From Hyphomicrobiales bacterium (GTDB taxonomy: Bacteria; Pseudomonadota; Alphaproteobacteria; Rhizobiales; Rhizobiaceae): a DNA stretch of 64,000 nucleotides. Below the pieces are notes generated by a model. That model was not told the origin of the DNA, made no database searches, and saw only the letters and a list, made by a program, of their open reading frames with translations. A program made the position numbers and the translations under genes. Below are positions 8,444 through 18,044 of the stretch, one piece after another (within the stretch, counting starts at the first letter, position 1; each line of letters begins with the position of its first letter). The DNA lies in assembly GCA_900471815.1 (NCBI GenBank), contig UICE01000003.1:457558-521557 (forward strand), in the 5' to 3' direction.

Positions 8444-10369
8444 ATGAATGACCAGCAAGCGGTCGGCGATGATTGCGATAACGGTTCGGTAAGTTACGAG
8501 CCAGAACCGCATCACAAGGAAGCCTTTCCAGTTCTCGTTCTGGGCGCGCTTGGTGTTGTCTATGGCGATATCGGAACCAGCCCGATCTATGCTTTTCGCG
8601 AAGCGTTGCATGCTGCATCCCTTGATGGCAGCTTGAGCCGTACTGACGTGCTCGGCGTCGTATCCATGATTTTTTGGGCATTGACGGTCATTGTTACCAT
8701 CAAGTACGTCACCTTCGTATTGCGCGCAGATAATGACGGCGAAGGCGGTATCCTATCCTTGATGGCCCTAGCCCGGTCCAGCTTTAAATCACGGCCGCAA
8801 CTTATCTTGGGGCTTGGTATCATTGGCGCTTCCCTGTTTTACGGGGATGCCGTGATAACGCCTGCGATTTCTGTCCTCTCGGCCGTCGAGGGACTTGAGA
8901 TAGTAACGCCAACCTTAAAACCATTTATCGTCCCGATAACGATTGTCATCCTCCTGACCTTGTTCTCCATCCAAAGGTTTGGGACAGCGAGCGTAGCAAA
9001 GATATTTGGACCGATTACGTTGATCTGGTTTCTTGCGATCGGTTTTTTCGGGCTGCTGCACATTGCCGATGATCTCAGCATTTTTGCGGCTGTTAACCCA
9101 TACTATGCGTTCGAATATATCATGGATAATCCGGGTACCGCTTTCCCCACGATTGGAACTGTGTTCCTTGCCGTGACGGGTGCGGAAGCGCTTTATGCCG
9201 ATCTTGGCCACTTTGGACGCAAACCGATTGCTACCGCGTGGATGTGGGTTGTTTTCCCGTGTTTGCTGCTCAATTACTTTGGGCAGGGCGCCTTCATCCT
9301 CGCTTATCCGGATGAAGCAAAAAATCCATTCTTCGAGATGTTCCCGCATTGGGCACTCTTACCGATGGTTGTGTTGGCGACTATGGCCACTGTTATCGCC
9401 AGCCAGGCTGTTATTTCGGGCGCATACTCATTGTCCCGTCAGGCTGTGCAGTTGAACCTTCTGCCGCGCCTGAATATCGAGCACACGTCAGAGAAGCAGT
9501 CAGGCCAAGTCTACCTGCCAAAGGTCAACGCACTTCTCGGTATTGTTGTTATACTGCTTGTTTTGGGCTTCGAGCGCTCTTCAAATCTGGCATCCGCATA
9601 CGGTATTGCCGTTACTGGAAATATGCTAGTAACGACAATCCTGCTTTTCATTGTCATGACCCGCATCTGGAAATGGAGTTTGTGGTTGGCAACCAGTCTG
9701 ACCGCGTGTTTCCTCATCATCGACCTTGTTTTTGTAAGCGCCAATTTGATTAAGGTCGTAGATGGAGGCTGGGCGTCTTTGGTCGTTGCTTTCCTGGTTG
9801 TTCTTATCATGTTTACCTGGGTTCGCGGCAGCCGGAAGCTCTTCGAGAAAACTCGCAAGGGCGAAGTTCCGCTGGCTTTGATCTCAAAGAAAATGGCTGA
9901 AAATCCGCCTACCCTGGTCCCGGGCACTGCGGTTTTCCTGACTGGCGATCCGAAAAGCACGCCAACAGCGCTCATGCACAGTCTTAAGCACTACAAGGTT
10001 TTGCATCAGAACAATGTGATCCTGACCGTAATCACCGCTCCATCGCCTTTGGTGAAAAAGAGTGAGCGGGTGCGGATAGAACCTATCAACGACCTGTTCA
10101 TGCGGGTAACCTTGACGTTCGGCTATATGGAGCGACCAAACATTCCCAGGACGCTCGCGATTTGTCGTAAGCAAGGATGGAAGTTCGATATTATGACGAC
10201 TTCATTCTTCCTGTCCCGGCGGTCCTTGAAGGCTTCGGCGCGCTCTGAAATGCCACGCTGGCAGGACCGTCTTTTCATTGCTCTGGCAAGAAGCGCCAGC
10301 GATGCGACTGAATATTTTCAGATACCAACAGGACGCGTCGTCGAGATTGGAACGCAGGTCAATATTTAG
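8444..10369 (+). CDS. kup: Kup family potassium uptake protein
   Basis: A 641-residue potassium/proton symporter of the inner membrane. After a polar N-terminus it has the family signature GALGVVYGDIGTSPIYAFRE (from about residue 30) and about twelve membrane helices to about residue 470, followed by a cytoplasmic C-terminal domain of about 170 residues. Rhizobia often have several kup copies, so a number cannot be assigned. GAGGGAAAAC precedes the ATG. The preceding 140 bp hold a palindrome and a candidate promoter. Confidence 0.96.
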   Translation: MNDQQAVGDDCDNGSVSYEPEPHHKEAFPVLVLGALGVVYGDIGTSPIYAFREALHAASLDGSLSRTDVLGVVSMIFWALTVIVTIKYVTFVLRADNDGEGGILSLMALARSSFKSRPQLILGLGIIGASLFYGDAVITPAISVLSAVEGLEIVTPTLKPFIVPITIVILLTLFSIQRFGTASVAKIFGPITLIWFLAIGFFGLLHIADDLSIFAAVNPYYAFEYIMDNPGTAFPTIGTVFLAVTGAEALYADLGHFGRKPIATAWMWVVFPCLLLNYFGQGAFILAYPDEAKNPFFEMFPHWALLPMVVLATMATVIASQAVISGAYSLSRQAVQLNLLPRLNIEHTSEKQSGQVYLPKVNALLGIVVILLVLGFERSSNLASAYGIAVTGNMLVTTILLFIVMTRIWKWSLWLATSLTACFLIIDLVFVSANLIKVVDGGWASLVVAFLVVLIMFTWVRGSRKLFEKTRKGEVPLALISKKMAENPPTLVPGTAVFLTGDPKSTPTALMHSLKHYKVLHQNNVILTVITAPSPLVKKSERVRIEPINDLFMRVTLTFGYMERPNIPRTLAICRKQGWKFDIMTTSFFLSRRSLKASARSEMPRWQDRLFIALARSASDATEYFQIPTGRVVEIGTQVNI

Positions 10370-10392
10370 CCCGCATTAGCAAACTGGTCCGC

Positions 10393-11616
10393 ATGAAAAA
10401 ATTACAGATCGCTATTGTTGGCGCAGGACCGGCTGGATTGGCCGCCGCGCTCTACCTTAAGCGTTCGGACAATCATGTTACATTGTTTGAACGGTTTGAA
10501 TCGGCTTCTGCGGTTGGTTCAGGTCTTATCCTTCAACCCACGGGACTGACGGTTCTTGACGATCTCGGGTTGTTTGAGATGATCCGGGGTTTGGGTAGTC
10601 GCATCGACAGACTTTATGGTGCGGATGCACATTCTGGCCGCACTGTTCTTGACGTGAGATACTCTGCGCTTAAGGGTGGGCGTTATGGCATTGCGGTTCA
10701 CCGGGCGGCTTTGTTTGGTGTGCTTTACGATGCAGTGCTACGCGAAGCTATCGATATTGAGACGAATATTGATGTTGTTTCAATGGAAGTCGGAGCTGGT
10801 TCCGCTTGGCTCATAACGGATACTGGCCGCCGCGTCGGGGCCTTTGATCTGATTGTTGATGCCAGCGGATCGAGATCGAAAATAAATAAATTTGCATACA
10901 AGAGCCGGGACCCGAAGCCGCTGGCTTATGGGGCTTATTGGGCCTCGCTCAAATGGCATCCGGATGCTTTTGATGAGCGTTCGCTGCAACAGCGTTATCG
11001 CAAAGCAGGAATAATGATTGGCGTGCTGCCGATAGGCAAAGCAAGCGTTGCTGACGAGAAGAGCGCTGCCTTCTTCTGGAGTACCAAGCCAGACGAAAAC
11101 GTAAAATTGCGTAGTGCCGGAATGACGCAATGGAAAGACAATATATTGTCACTTTGGCCGGAATGTTCGGTTTATCTCGACCAGATCGGCAGCTTCGATG
11201 ATATGGCATTGGCGCGTTATGGCCATCATACACTCCCTTTCCCAATCGGGCGTCACCTTTCGGTTATTGGCGATGCAGCACATTCGACGAGTCCCCAATT
11301 GGGGCAGGGTGCAAATATGGCTTTGCTGGATGCCAAGGCTCTCGCTCATGCGCTGCATTCTTCATCTGACCTTGCAACAGCATTGTCGCTATATGCATCG
11401 TCGCGACGTGGGCATATACGGAGTTTCCAAGCATTGTCGCGCGCATTCACGCCATTTTATCAATCAGACTCCAGAATATTGCCCTTCATCCGTGACCGCT
11501 TGGTACCAATAATTTCTGGCATTCCGCCAGCGCCGCAATTATTGGCAGCAATGGTTTCAGGCACGCTGATAGATCCATTTGGACCGATCGGATTGCGTGA
11601 GAAAGTCTGGAGCTGA
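10393..11616 (+). CDS. FAD-dependent monooxygenase (UbiH/PheA-like)
   Basis: A 407-residue class A flavoprotein hydroxylase. The FAD-binding Rossmann motif GAGPAGLAAALYL is at residues 9-21 and the second FAD motif, GDAAHSTSPQLGQGANMALLDA, is near residue 300. Members hydroxylate aromatic or quinone substrates using NAD(P)H and oxygen. No substrate-specific feature is recognised. It starts 23 bp after kup; a TetR regulator follows 85 bp later with repeats upstream, which suggests inducible expression by a small molecule. Confidence 0.87.
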   Translation: MKKLQIAIVGAGPAGLAAALYLKRSDNHVTLFERFESASAVGSGLILQPTGLTVLDDLGLFEMIRGLGSRIDRLYGADAHSGRTVLDVRYSALKGGRYGIAVHRAALFGVLYDAVLREAIDIETNIDVVSMEVGAGSAWLITDTGRRVGAFDLIVDASGSRSKINKFAYKSRDPKPLAYGAYWASLKWHPDAFDERSLQQRYRKAGIMIGVLPIGKASVADEKSAAFFWSTKPDENVKLRSAGMTQWKDNILSLWPECSVYLDQIGSFDDMALARYGHHTLPFPIGRHLSVIGDAAHSTSPQLGQGANMALLDAKALAHALHSSSDLATALSLYASSRRGHIRSFQALSRAFTPFYQSDSRILPFIRDRLVPIISGIPPAPQLLAAMVSGTLIDPFGPIGLREKVWS

Positions 11617-11670
11617 ATTTTCGGCCTAACGCTTGTCAAACCCTGGGACATGTATTAAAAGCCAAGCCGT

Positions 11671-11690
11671 AACGTACGGTACGGTACGGT
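11671..11690 (+). repeat. tandem TACGG repeats before the TetR gene, candidate operator
   Basis: The sequence between 11671 and 11690 contains the unit TACGG three times in a row, preceded by CGTAA. It lies directly upstream of the TetR Shine-Dalgarno sequence and so would sit in the promoter or early transcript of that gene. TetR proteins often bind their own upstream region, so this is a reasonable operator candidate. It is not a perfect palindrome. Confidence 0.45.
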
Positions 11691-11701
11691 TGGAGGATGT
11701 G

Positions 11702-12340
11702 TTGAAAGCAGAACTGGAAATCAGCGAAACGGCATTAACGGAACGTCAGAAAGACGTCCTTGATGCTGCGCTCGCGCTTCTGGTTGAAGCTGGCGACAAA
11801 CTCACAATGACAAGCGTGGCGCGCCGTGCAAGCTGTTCGAAAGAAAGCTTATACAAATGGTTTGGCGACCGCGATGGCTTGCTGACGGCTACGGTCCAGT
11901 GGCAAGCCTCCAAGGTCAGGGGAGTCCCCGTCAGCCGCAATGCATTTGATCGCGATGCGCTGGTAGCTGGTTTGGAGCGTTTCGCGGCAGATTGGCTGCG
12001 GGTTTTGTCGGGTAAAATCTCAGTTGCATTGAACCGCGTTGCTGTCACGCATGCCGGCACAGACAAGCACGGACTTGGTCGCGATCTTGGCGGTATCGTT
12101 CTGGAGAATGGCCCATTTGCCATGGCTCGCAGGCTCGAGCCCGTTCTGCTGCTTGGCCGGGAAGCGGGGTTGCTTAAGTTCGAACAGACCGATGAGGCAT
12201 TCCGTACATTTTTTGGTCTGGTGGTTCGCGATGTGCAAATTCGTCTGCTGTTAGGAGATCGCTTCGAGTTGGGCGAGGCAGCTATTGAGCGTGACGCAAA
12301 ACGGGCCACGGAACAATTTCTGGTTCTATACAAACCTTGA
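11702..12340 (+). CDS. TetR-family transcriptional regulator
   Basis: A 212-residue repressor-type protein. Its N-terminal helix-turn-helix spans about residues 35-60 and reads TSVARRASCSKESLYKWFGD; the rest is the variable ligand-binding and dimerisation domain. I chose TTG 11702 because GGAGG at 11692-11696 lies 5 bp before it; the longer in-frame TTG at 11633 would place the repeats inside the coding region. The ligand is unknown. The flavin monooxygenase upstream is the likeliest linked target besides itself. Confidence 0.85.
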   Translation: MKAELEISETALTERQKDVLDAALALLVEAGDKLTMTSVARRASCSKESLYKWFGDRDGLLTATVQWQASKVRGVPVSRNAFDRDALVAGLERFAADWLRVLSGKISVALNRVAVTHAGTDKHGLGRDLGGIVLENGPFAMARRLEPVLLLGREAGLLKFEQTDEAFRTFFGLVVRDVQIRLLLGDRFELGEAAIERDAKRATEQFLVLYKP

Positions 12341-12379
12341 GAAAAACCGGTCAAGCGACTGGAAAACAATACTGATTGA

Positions 12380-13420
<1,041 letters not shown>

Positions 13421-13444
13421 GAAGATCAGAACACAATTTTAAAG

Positions 13445-13472
13445 GCCACCGGCGAAACCCGGTGGCTTTTTT
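13445..13472 (+). terminator. intrinsic terminator of ilvC
   Basis: GCCACCGG (13445-13452) pairs with CCGGTGGC (13459-13466) around a CGAAAC loop, followed by six T. It begins 24 bp after the ilvC stop. Confidence 0.9.
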
Positions 13473-13507
13473 GTGTCTTTAGATCCGGCGAAGCCACTGA
13501 ATTTACA

Positions 13508-13843
13508 TTACAAATTGCATCGTTCTCGCGGACGGTTATATGGCTTATAGGTATTGTCGAAAGCTCGATAGGACTGATAGGCCGCGCGACATTTCTCAGC
13601 CTGCGTAGGACCGTTATTTCCGGTCGGTCGGTTAGCTCGTCCATTGTAGCAGTTTCCTGTTGAACAATCCCGCAGACTATCCCGATACGGACTATTATTG
13701 CGCAGGATCGTTGGGGATCGCGGCACCACATCAAGCCCTCGCGGAGCCGGTCGATATGTCTGGATTTCACGCGCGAAAGCAGTCGGCATCTGGCCGACCA
13801 TTTCTAAAACCAGAAGAGCCAGCGCCATCTTAAGAAATTTCAT
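13508..13843 (-). CDS. BA14K-like exported protein
   Basis: A 111-residue protein with a signal peptide (MKFLKMALALL, ending near TAFA at residue 24). The C-terminal segment from CRAAYQSYRAFDNTYKPY to the final RERC resembles the BA14K motif of Brucella immunoreactive proteins, in which two Cys flank a Tyr/Arg-rich stretch. The middle is rich in Pro, Asn and Arg. I use ATG 13843 because it directly starts the signal peptide; a longer frame to 13912 exists without a signal-like start. The gene is convergent with ilvC. The BA14K assignment is by pattern and is moderate. Confidence 0.7.
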   Translation of the reverse strand: MKFLKMALALLVLEMVGQMPTAFAREIQTYRPAPRGLDVVPRSPTILRNNSPYRDSLRDCSTGNCYNGRANRPTGNNGPTQAEKCRAAYQSYRAFDNTYKPYNRPRERCNL

Positions 13844-13975
13844 TGTTTCAAGCTTCCGGTTATTCATAGGGTTGATATAGGCGCTTGTGATGCCAATCGC
13901 TACTGGCAGCAACGGGGTAATGCGGGTAGGCTATGAGCGCATAGAGCGTCATTGATCTTAATCCAGAGTATTTGC

Positions 13976-15091
13976 ATGTCAGTTCGCATTGCTACCTTCA
14001 ACGTTGAAAATCTGATGAATCGTTTCGACTTTTCCGGTTTCAAAAATAATCTTAACAAAGACAGAGCCTTGCAGCTCTTTCAGATAGATGATGAGGCGCA
14101 ATACCGGCAGCTTGAACAGGCTCGAGCTATTGCTTATGCCGATGACACACGCCAGCTGACCGCATTGGCGATCGCCGAAACTCATGCGGACATTCTTTGC
14201 CTCCAGGAGGTGGACAATATCGGCGCGCTAAATGCTTTCGAATTCGGCTATTTGTTCAAGATGGTGGGTGAGGGCTATCGCCACAAATATATGGTCGAAG
14301 GAAATGACAGCCGTGGCATCGACGTTGCTGTCCTGATGCGAGATCAGACACGTGACGGTTTACCGATCGAATTTGTTGCGATGACGAGTCATGCCCATCT
14401 CACATATAATGATTTTGGTATTTATAGCTCTGACCTGGCGTTATTGGGTATCGAATCCTACCAGCGAATATTCAAGCGTGACTGCCTAGAGATCGACGTG
14501 CGCATCGGTGGAAAGCCGTTGACGCTTTTTGTCAGTCATTTCAAATCCATGGGCACGCCTCGCAACGGCATGGATGGGCGGGCTGCTTCCATGCCCGTCC
14601 GAGTTGCGGAGGCAAAGGCCGTGCGCCGTATCATCGAAGACAAATTTGCCAGCAGTGGGGGATCAGCTGATAAGAGTTGGGTCATCTGTGGTGATTTCAA
14701 TGATTATCGAGAGCGTGTTCTTATCAAGGGGGACACGCTGGTTGGGTACATGTTCGAGCCGGTTAAAGAGATGGAGAGCAGTCTTAACATCCTGCTTGAG
14801 GATGGCTTTTGTGAAAATCTGGTAGAAAGACGCCCCGAAATGGATCGCTGGACGCTTTATCACACGCGAGGACCCAATGAACGGCACTTGTGCCAGCTTG
14901 ATTATATCTTGGCGTCACCGTCCTTGGCGCAGAATAACATGCAAGCTGTTCCCGACATCATCAGACAAGGACAGCCATTCCGGGCAGTATTCCCACCTGA
15001 TCAAAAGTTTGAACGTTTTCCTCGTATTGGCTGGGATCGCCCCAAGGCCAGCGATCATTGTCCTGTCGTAGTTACGTTTGACATGGTTTGA
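13976..15091 (+). CDS. endonuclease/exonuclease/phosphatase family protein
   Basis: A 371-residue protein of the EEP superfamily. It begins MSVRIATFNVENL, the usual first strand with the metal-binding Asn, followed by CLQEVDNI (catalytic Glu), WVICGDFNDYRE near residue 240 and KASDHCPVVV near the end (catalytic His). There is no signal peptide, so it acts in the cytoplasm, cutting a phosphodiester or phosphomonoester substrate that sequence does not define. Start ATG 13976 avoids an unlikely extension to 13952. A Nudix gene follows after 3 bp, probably in the same transcript. Confidence 0.85.
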   Translation: MSVRIATFNVENLMNRFDFSGFKNNLNKDRALQLFQIDDEAQYRQLEQARAIAYADDTRQLTALAIAETHADILCLQEVDNIGALNAFEFGYLFKMVGEGYRHKYMVEGNDSRGIDVAVLMRDQTRDGLPIEFVAMTSHAHLTYNDFGIYSSDLALLGIESYQRIFKRDCLEIDVRIGGKPLTLFVSHFKSMGTPRNGMDGRAASMPVRVAEAKAVRRIIEDKFASSGGSADKSWVICGDFNDYRERVLIKGDTLVGYMFEPVKEMESSLNILLEDGFCENLVERRPEMDRWTLYHTRGPNERHLCQLDYILASPSLAQNNMQAVPDIIRQGQPFRAVFPPDQKFERFPRIGWDRPKASDHCPVVVTFDMV

Positions 15092-15094
15092 ACA

Positions 15095-15808
15095 ATGAAA
15101 GCCTCTCCCGAGAAGACGGTGATTGAGCTCAAACATGCTGCGATACGGATAGAAAGTGGCTCGCTAACCTATGAATTAGAAAACAAGTCTGAAATTGGGG
15201 CAAATTGGGAAGAGGAAATTAGAGCCAATCCTACTCTTTTCAATGGCGATTTCTTTATGGCTGAGCAGGCTCACGTCAACGGTGATGCCTTCGAGGCGGT
15301 CTATAAACGCACGCGTTTCAAAACGATGATGCACTGGAAGAAGAATCGGACATCACTGAAGCCTTGGCACGTTTATGCAGTAGGCGTGATCGTCTCTAAC
15401 GACAATAAGCTGATCGCCGGTCGAATGGCCAGTTCAACGGCGGCGGCAGGGCGTGTCTATTTTCCGGCCGGTTCCTTTGATGAAGGTGATGTGCGCAACG
15501 AAATTATTGATATTGAAGGGAATATGAGGCGTGAGGTTTTGGAGGAGACTGCTATTGATTTAGCGGATGCTCAGGGCTTTGACAGCAATATTTATCTCGT
15601 TACCGCGGATCGCAGCATTGCATTGTTTCGTCGCTATTATTTTGATTTGTGTTCCCAAGAATTGTTGACGCGCATACGTCGCCATATCACTGCAGAACTC
15701 ATTTCGGAGCTCGACGATGTTGTTGCAGTGGCTTCATCGGCTGATATGACTGATACAACACCTGTTACATTCCGCGCGTTCGGCGACTGGCATTTCAGCC
15801 AAATGTAA
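15095..15808 (+). CDS. Nudix-domain hydrolase
   Basis: A 237-residue protein whose C-terminal half holds a recognisable Nudix box: GSFDEGD is followed after a short insertion by GNMRREVLEETAIDL (about residues 148-163), with the REVxEE catalytic core intact. The N-terminal 90 residues have no family I recognise. Nudix proteins hydrolyse nucleoside diphosphates linked to another moiety. It follows the EEP gene by 3 bp, which makes a nucleotide or RNA-end processing pair possible. Confidence 0.83.
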   Translation: MKASPEKTVIELKHAAIRIESGSLTYELENKSEIGANWEEEIRANPTLFNGDFFMAEQAHVNGDAFEAVYKRTRFKTMMHWKKNRTSLKPWHVYAVGVIVSNDNKLIAGRMASSTAAAGRVYFPAGSFDEGDVRNEIIDIEGNMRREVLEETAIDLADAQGFDSNIYLVTADRSIALFRRYYFDLCSQELLTRIRRHITAELISELDDVVAVASSADMTDTTPVTFRAFGDWHFSQM

Positions 15809-15816
15809 CCGTTACA
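15804..15816. promoter_or_regulatory. palindrome TGTAAC-C-GTTACA before the PhzF gene
   Basis: A perfect 6+6 palindrome around one base overlaps the Nudix stop codon and lies just upstream of a TTGACT box (15821-15826). Its position before a possible promoter suggests an operator. No regulator gene lies alongside. Confidence 0.35.
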
Positions 15817-15829
15817 AGGTTTGACTTGC

Positions 15830-15874
15830 GCCCCTTTAGGGTTGGTCTATTTTTCATCAAATTGAAAAAGGGGC
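15830..15874 (+). promoter_or_regulatory. stem-loop hiding the PhzF Shine-Dalgarno sequence
   Basis: GCCCCTTT (15830-15837) pairs perfectly with AAAGGGGC (15867-15874), and the latter contains the AAGGGG ribosome site for the ATG at 15882. An alternative inner hairpin pairs TTTTTCA (15850-15856) with TGAAAAA (15863-15869) and shares bases with the outer arm, so the two folds compete. This looks like a translational on/off element, but no ligand or regulator is suggested by the sequence. Confidence 0.45.
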
Positions 15875-15881
15875 AACGCCC

Positions 15882-16799
15882 ATGACCTTCCGCCGTTATG
15901 AAATATATGATGTCTTTACTTCCGAGGTCCTGAAAGGGAATCCATTGGCAATCGTTCACGATTCGCAGGGCCTTGATGATGAGGCGATGCAGCGTATCGC
16001 CCGTGAGTTCAACCTGTCGGAAACAGTTTTCGTGCTGCCGGCGAAAAACGCCGCTCATACAGCATGGGTTCGCATTTTTACGCCGGATTATGAGATGCCG
16101 TTCGCCGGGCATCCTACGGTTGGGACAGCTGTGTCACTTGCGCAAAATCGTTTTGGTGAAGTTGAAAACGATCAAGATGCGCTTATTATTTTGGAAGAGC
16201 AGGTTGGACCTGTTCGGTGCGGCGTAAGACTGGGAAAACACGGGGCTTTTGCGGAATTTGACCTCCCTAAATTGCCGCAACGGGTAGACTACAACTACGA
16301 CAAGGTTGCCATAGCGCGGGCACTGCGGTTAGAGCGCGACGAGATTGGTTTCGAAAACCATGTTCCCAGCATTTGGGATGCCGGTGTACCATTTTTACTT
16401 GTGCCGATACGTGGTCTTGCGTCAGCTGCTCGAATACGGATCGATCAGGCTGCAATGCAGCGCATAGCACCCCGAATTGGCCATAGGCAATTGCCGGTTT
16501 ATGCTTACTGCCGTGAAACCGTAGGGCATGAGAACGATTTTCATTCGCGTATGTTTGTCAGTGACGAAGGAACTTATGAAGACCCTGCAACTGGCTCAGC
16601 GACAGCTGCGTTTGCCGGTGCAATTCACTTGTTCGATGAACCGCTTGATGGCGTACAGCGATTTTCTATTGAACAAGGCTATGAGATGGGCCGGCTGTCG
16701 AAACTTGAGCTAGAACTCGATATTAAGGATAAGGCAATCATAAGCGCACGAATCGGCGGCGCGGCGATCAAGGTGGCAGAGGGCAAATTGTTTGTCTGA
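15882..16799 (+). CDS. PhzF-family isomerase
   Basis: A 305-residue member of the PhzF/DapF-fold superfamily. The two halves are pseudo-symmetric; the first holds NLSETVF with the conserved catalytic Glu (E47) and FAGHPTVGTA, the second EDPATGSATAA. Family members are isomerases or epimerases acting on small metabolites; outside phenazine operons their substrates are mostly unknown. No phenazine genes are nearby. The gene stands alone, followed by tRNA-Lys. Confidence 0.9.
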   Translation: MTFRRYEIYDVFTSEVLKGNPLAIVHDSQGLDDEAMQRIAREFNLSETVFVLPAKNAAHTAWVRIFTPDYEMPFAGHPTVGTAVSLAQNRFGEVENDQDALIILEEQVGPVRCGVRLGKHGAFAEFDLPKLPQRVDYNYDKVAIARALRLERDEIGFENHVPSIWDAGVPFLLVPIRGLASAARIRIDQAAMQRIAPRIGHRQLPVYAYCRETVGHENDFHSRMFVSDEGTYEDPATGSATAAFAGAIHLFDEPLDGVQRFSIEQGYEMGRLSKLELELDIKDKAIISARIGGAAIKVAEGKLFV

Positions 16800-16852
16800 G
16801 AGCGAAAATTTCATCTTCTTGCCGATCAGCGCGATAAAGTTTGGTGAAGGGC

Positions 16853-16880
16853 TGGACAGGCAAGATTTGCCCCGTTATAG
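16853..16880 (+). promoter_or_regulatory. candidate promoter for tRNA-Lys
   Basis: TGGACA (16853-16858) and TTATAG (16875-16880) are 16 bp apart and would start transcription about 25 bases before the mature tRNA. The boxes are close to the sigma-70 pattern and are in the only gap before the tRNA. Confidence 0.45.
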
Positions 16881-16911
16881 AGCGCTCACTGTCGTCGCGG
16901 AAGCGGCTGAC

Positions 16912-16987
<76 letters not shown>

Positions 16988-17000
16988 TTTTTCTGAAACG

Positions 17001-17021
17001 AGGGCCGTATGGCCCTTTTTT
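17001..17021 (+). terminator. intrinsic terminator of tRNA-Lys
   Basis: GGGCC (17002-17006) pairs with GGCCC (17011-17015) around GTAT, and six T follow (17016-17021). Confidence 0.85.
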
Positions 17022-17072
17022 CTTGCACCAAGCAAGCCTCGGCTTGCCCGAAACCTTCCACAGGAGATTTTC

Positions 17073-17417
17073 ATGAGCGTTCGTCGTATTGAAGCAGGCC
17101 CTCGCATGAGCCAGGCCGTGATCCATGGTAATACAGTCTATCTGGCCGGTCAGGTAGGTGGTCCGGGCAAGAGCGTAACAGAACAGACTAAAGACGTCCT
17201 GGCCTCGGTTGATCGTTTGCTCAAAGAGGCAGGTACAGATAAGTCGAAGTTGTTGCAGGCCATCATCTGGCTTGATGACATGAAGGACTTTGGCGAAATG
17301 AATGCAGTATGGGATGCATGGGTTGATCCAGCCAATGCTCCAGCACGCGCGACAGGTGAAGCCAAGCTTGCAACACCGGAATATAAGGTTGAAATCATCA
17401 TCACGGCTGCAATCTAA
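17073..17417 (+). CDS. RidA-like (YjgF/UK114 family) protein
   Basis: A 114-residue trimer-forming protein of the Rid family with the usual GNTVYLAGQVG and LASVDRLLKEAGTDKS segments. Classical RidA destroys reactive enamine/imine intermediates of PLP enzymes using an Arg in the PxRxxVE region. Here the matching stretch reads LATPEYKVEI, so that Arg is not present. This places the protein among the Rid subgroups that lack imine deaminase activity, and its role is open. It lies alone after the tRNA, with AGGAG before the ATG. Confidence 0.9.
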   Translation: MSVRRIEAGPRMSQAVIHGNTVYLAGQVGGPGKSVTEQTKDVLASVDRLLKEAGTDKSKLLQAIIWLDDMKDFGEMNAVWDAWVDPANAPARATGEAKLATPEYKVEIIITAAI

Positions 17418-17584
17418 AGATTGCGTATCCAAGTTTAATTGCTTGGGTGCACTGGATTTTTGGCGCGGGAATGAATAAAGTCCGCGCTTCTCCGGATTGC
17501 CGTTGTGGCAATTCTTCAAACGCTTGTCTGATTGTGGCCAGTTTTGGTACTGCAAGACGAGGCAAGCATGGGTAAGGAAAACGA

Positions 17585-17863
17585 TTGCAAGTTCTCGTCC
17601 GTGATAACAATGTTGAACAAGCCCTACGGGTCTTGAAGAAAAAGATGCAGCGCGAAGGTCTATTTCGCGAAATGAAGGCCCGTCAGGCTTTCGAGAAGCC
17701 TTCTGAACGTCGTGTTCGCGAAAAAGCAGAAGCCGTTAGCCGCGCCCGCAAGGCCGCCCGCAAGCAGGCTCAACGCGAAGGCTTGTTGCCTGGACCAAAG
17801 AAAAAAGAACGTGTTGCACGCCCTGGCGCGCCAGCAGGTAACGACTATAATAATAATCGCTAA
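17585..17863 (+). CDS. rpsU: 30S ribosomal protein S21
   Basis: A 92-residue basic protein that starts [20 protein letters not shown], the standard S21 opening, and ends in a long Lys/Arg-rich helix plus a polar Asn-rich tail. S21 helps the 30S subunit engage messenger RNA. The start codon is TTG 17585, with AAGGA about 6 bp upstream. Alphaproteobacteria often carry more than one S21 gene, so this may be one of several copies. The tail of about 20 residues after GLLPGPKKK is longer than in E. coli. Confidence 0.95.
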   Translation: MQVLVRDNNVEQALRVLKKKMQREGLFREMKARQAFEKPSERRVREKAEAVSRARKAARKQAQREGLLPGPKKKERVARPGAPAGNDYNNNR

Positions 17864-17899
17864 TATCTGACGGGCTTTAACGCCCTTCATTGTGACGAC

Positions 17900-17940
17900 A
17901 AACCCGCATGGCCAAATCGCTATAGCGGGTTTCGTTTTTT
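17900..17940 (+). terminator. intrinsic terminator after rpsU
   Basis: AAACCCGC (17900-17907) pairs with GCGGGTTT (17925-17932) around a 17-base loop, followed by CG and six T (17935-17940). A shorter GGGC/GCCC stem lies just upstream at about 17872-17885. Confidence 0.8.
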
Positions 17941-18044
17941 GTGGGACTACGCAGACATTCCGGGCAGTTTCAAAAAAGTGCCTTCTTGTGCGATGGGTCA
18001 ATGTCTTTACTTATCGATTATCGCAGTTTTGGAGATATGATACT

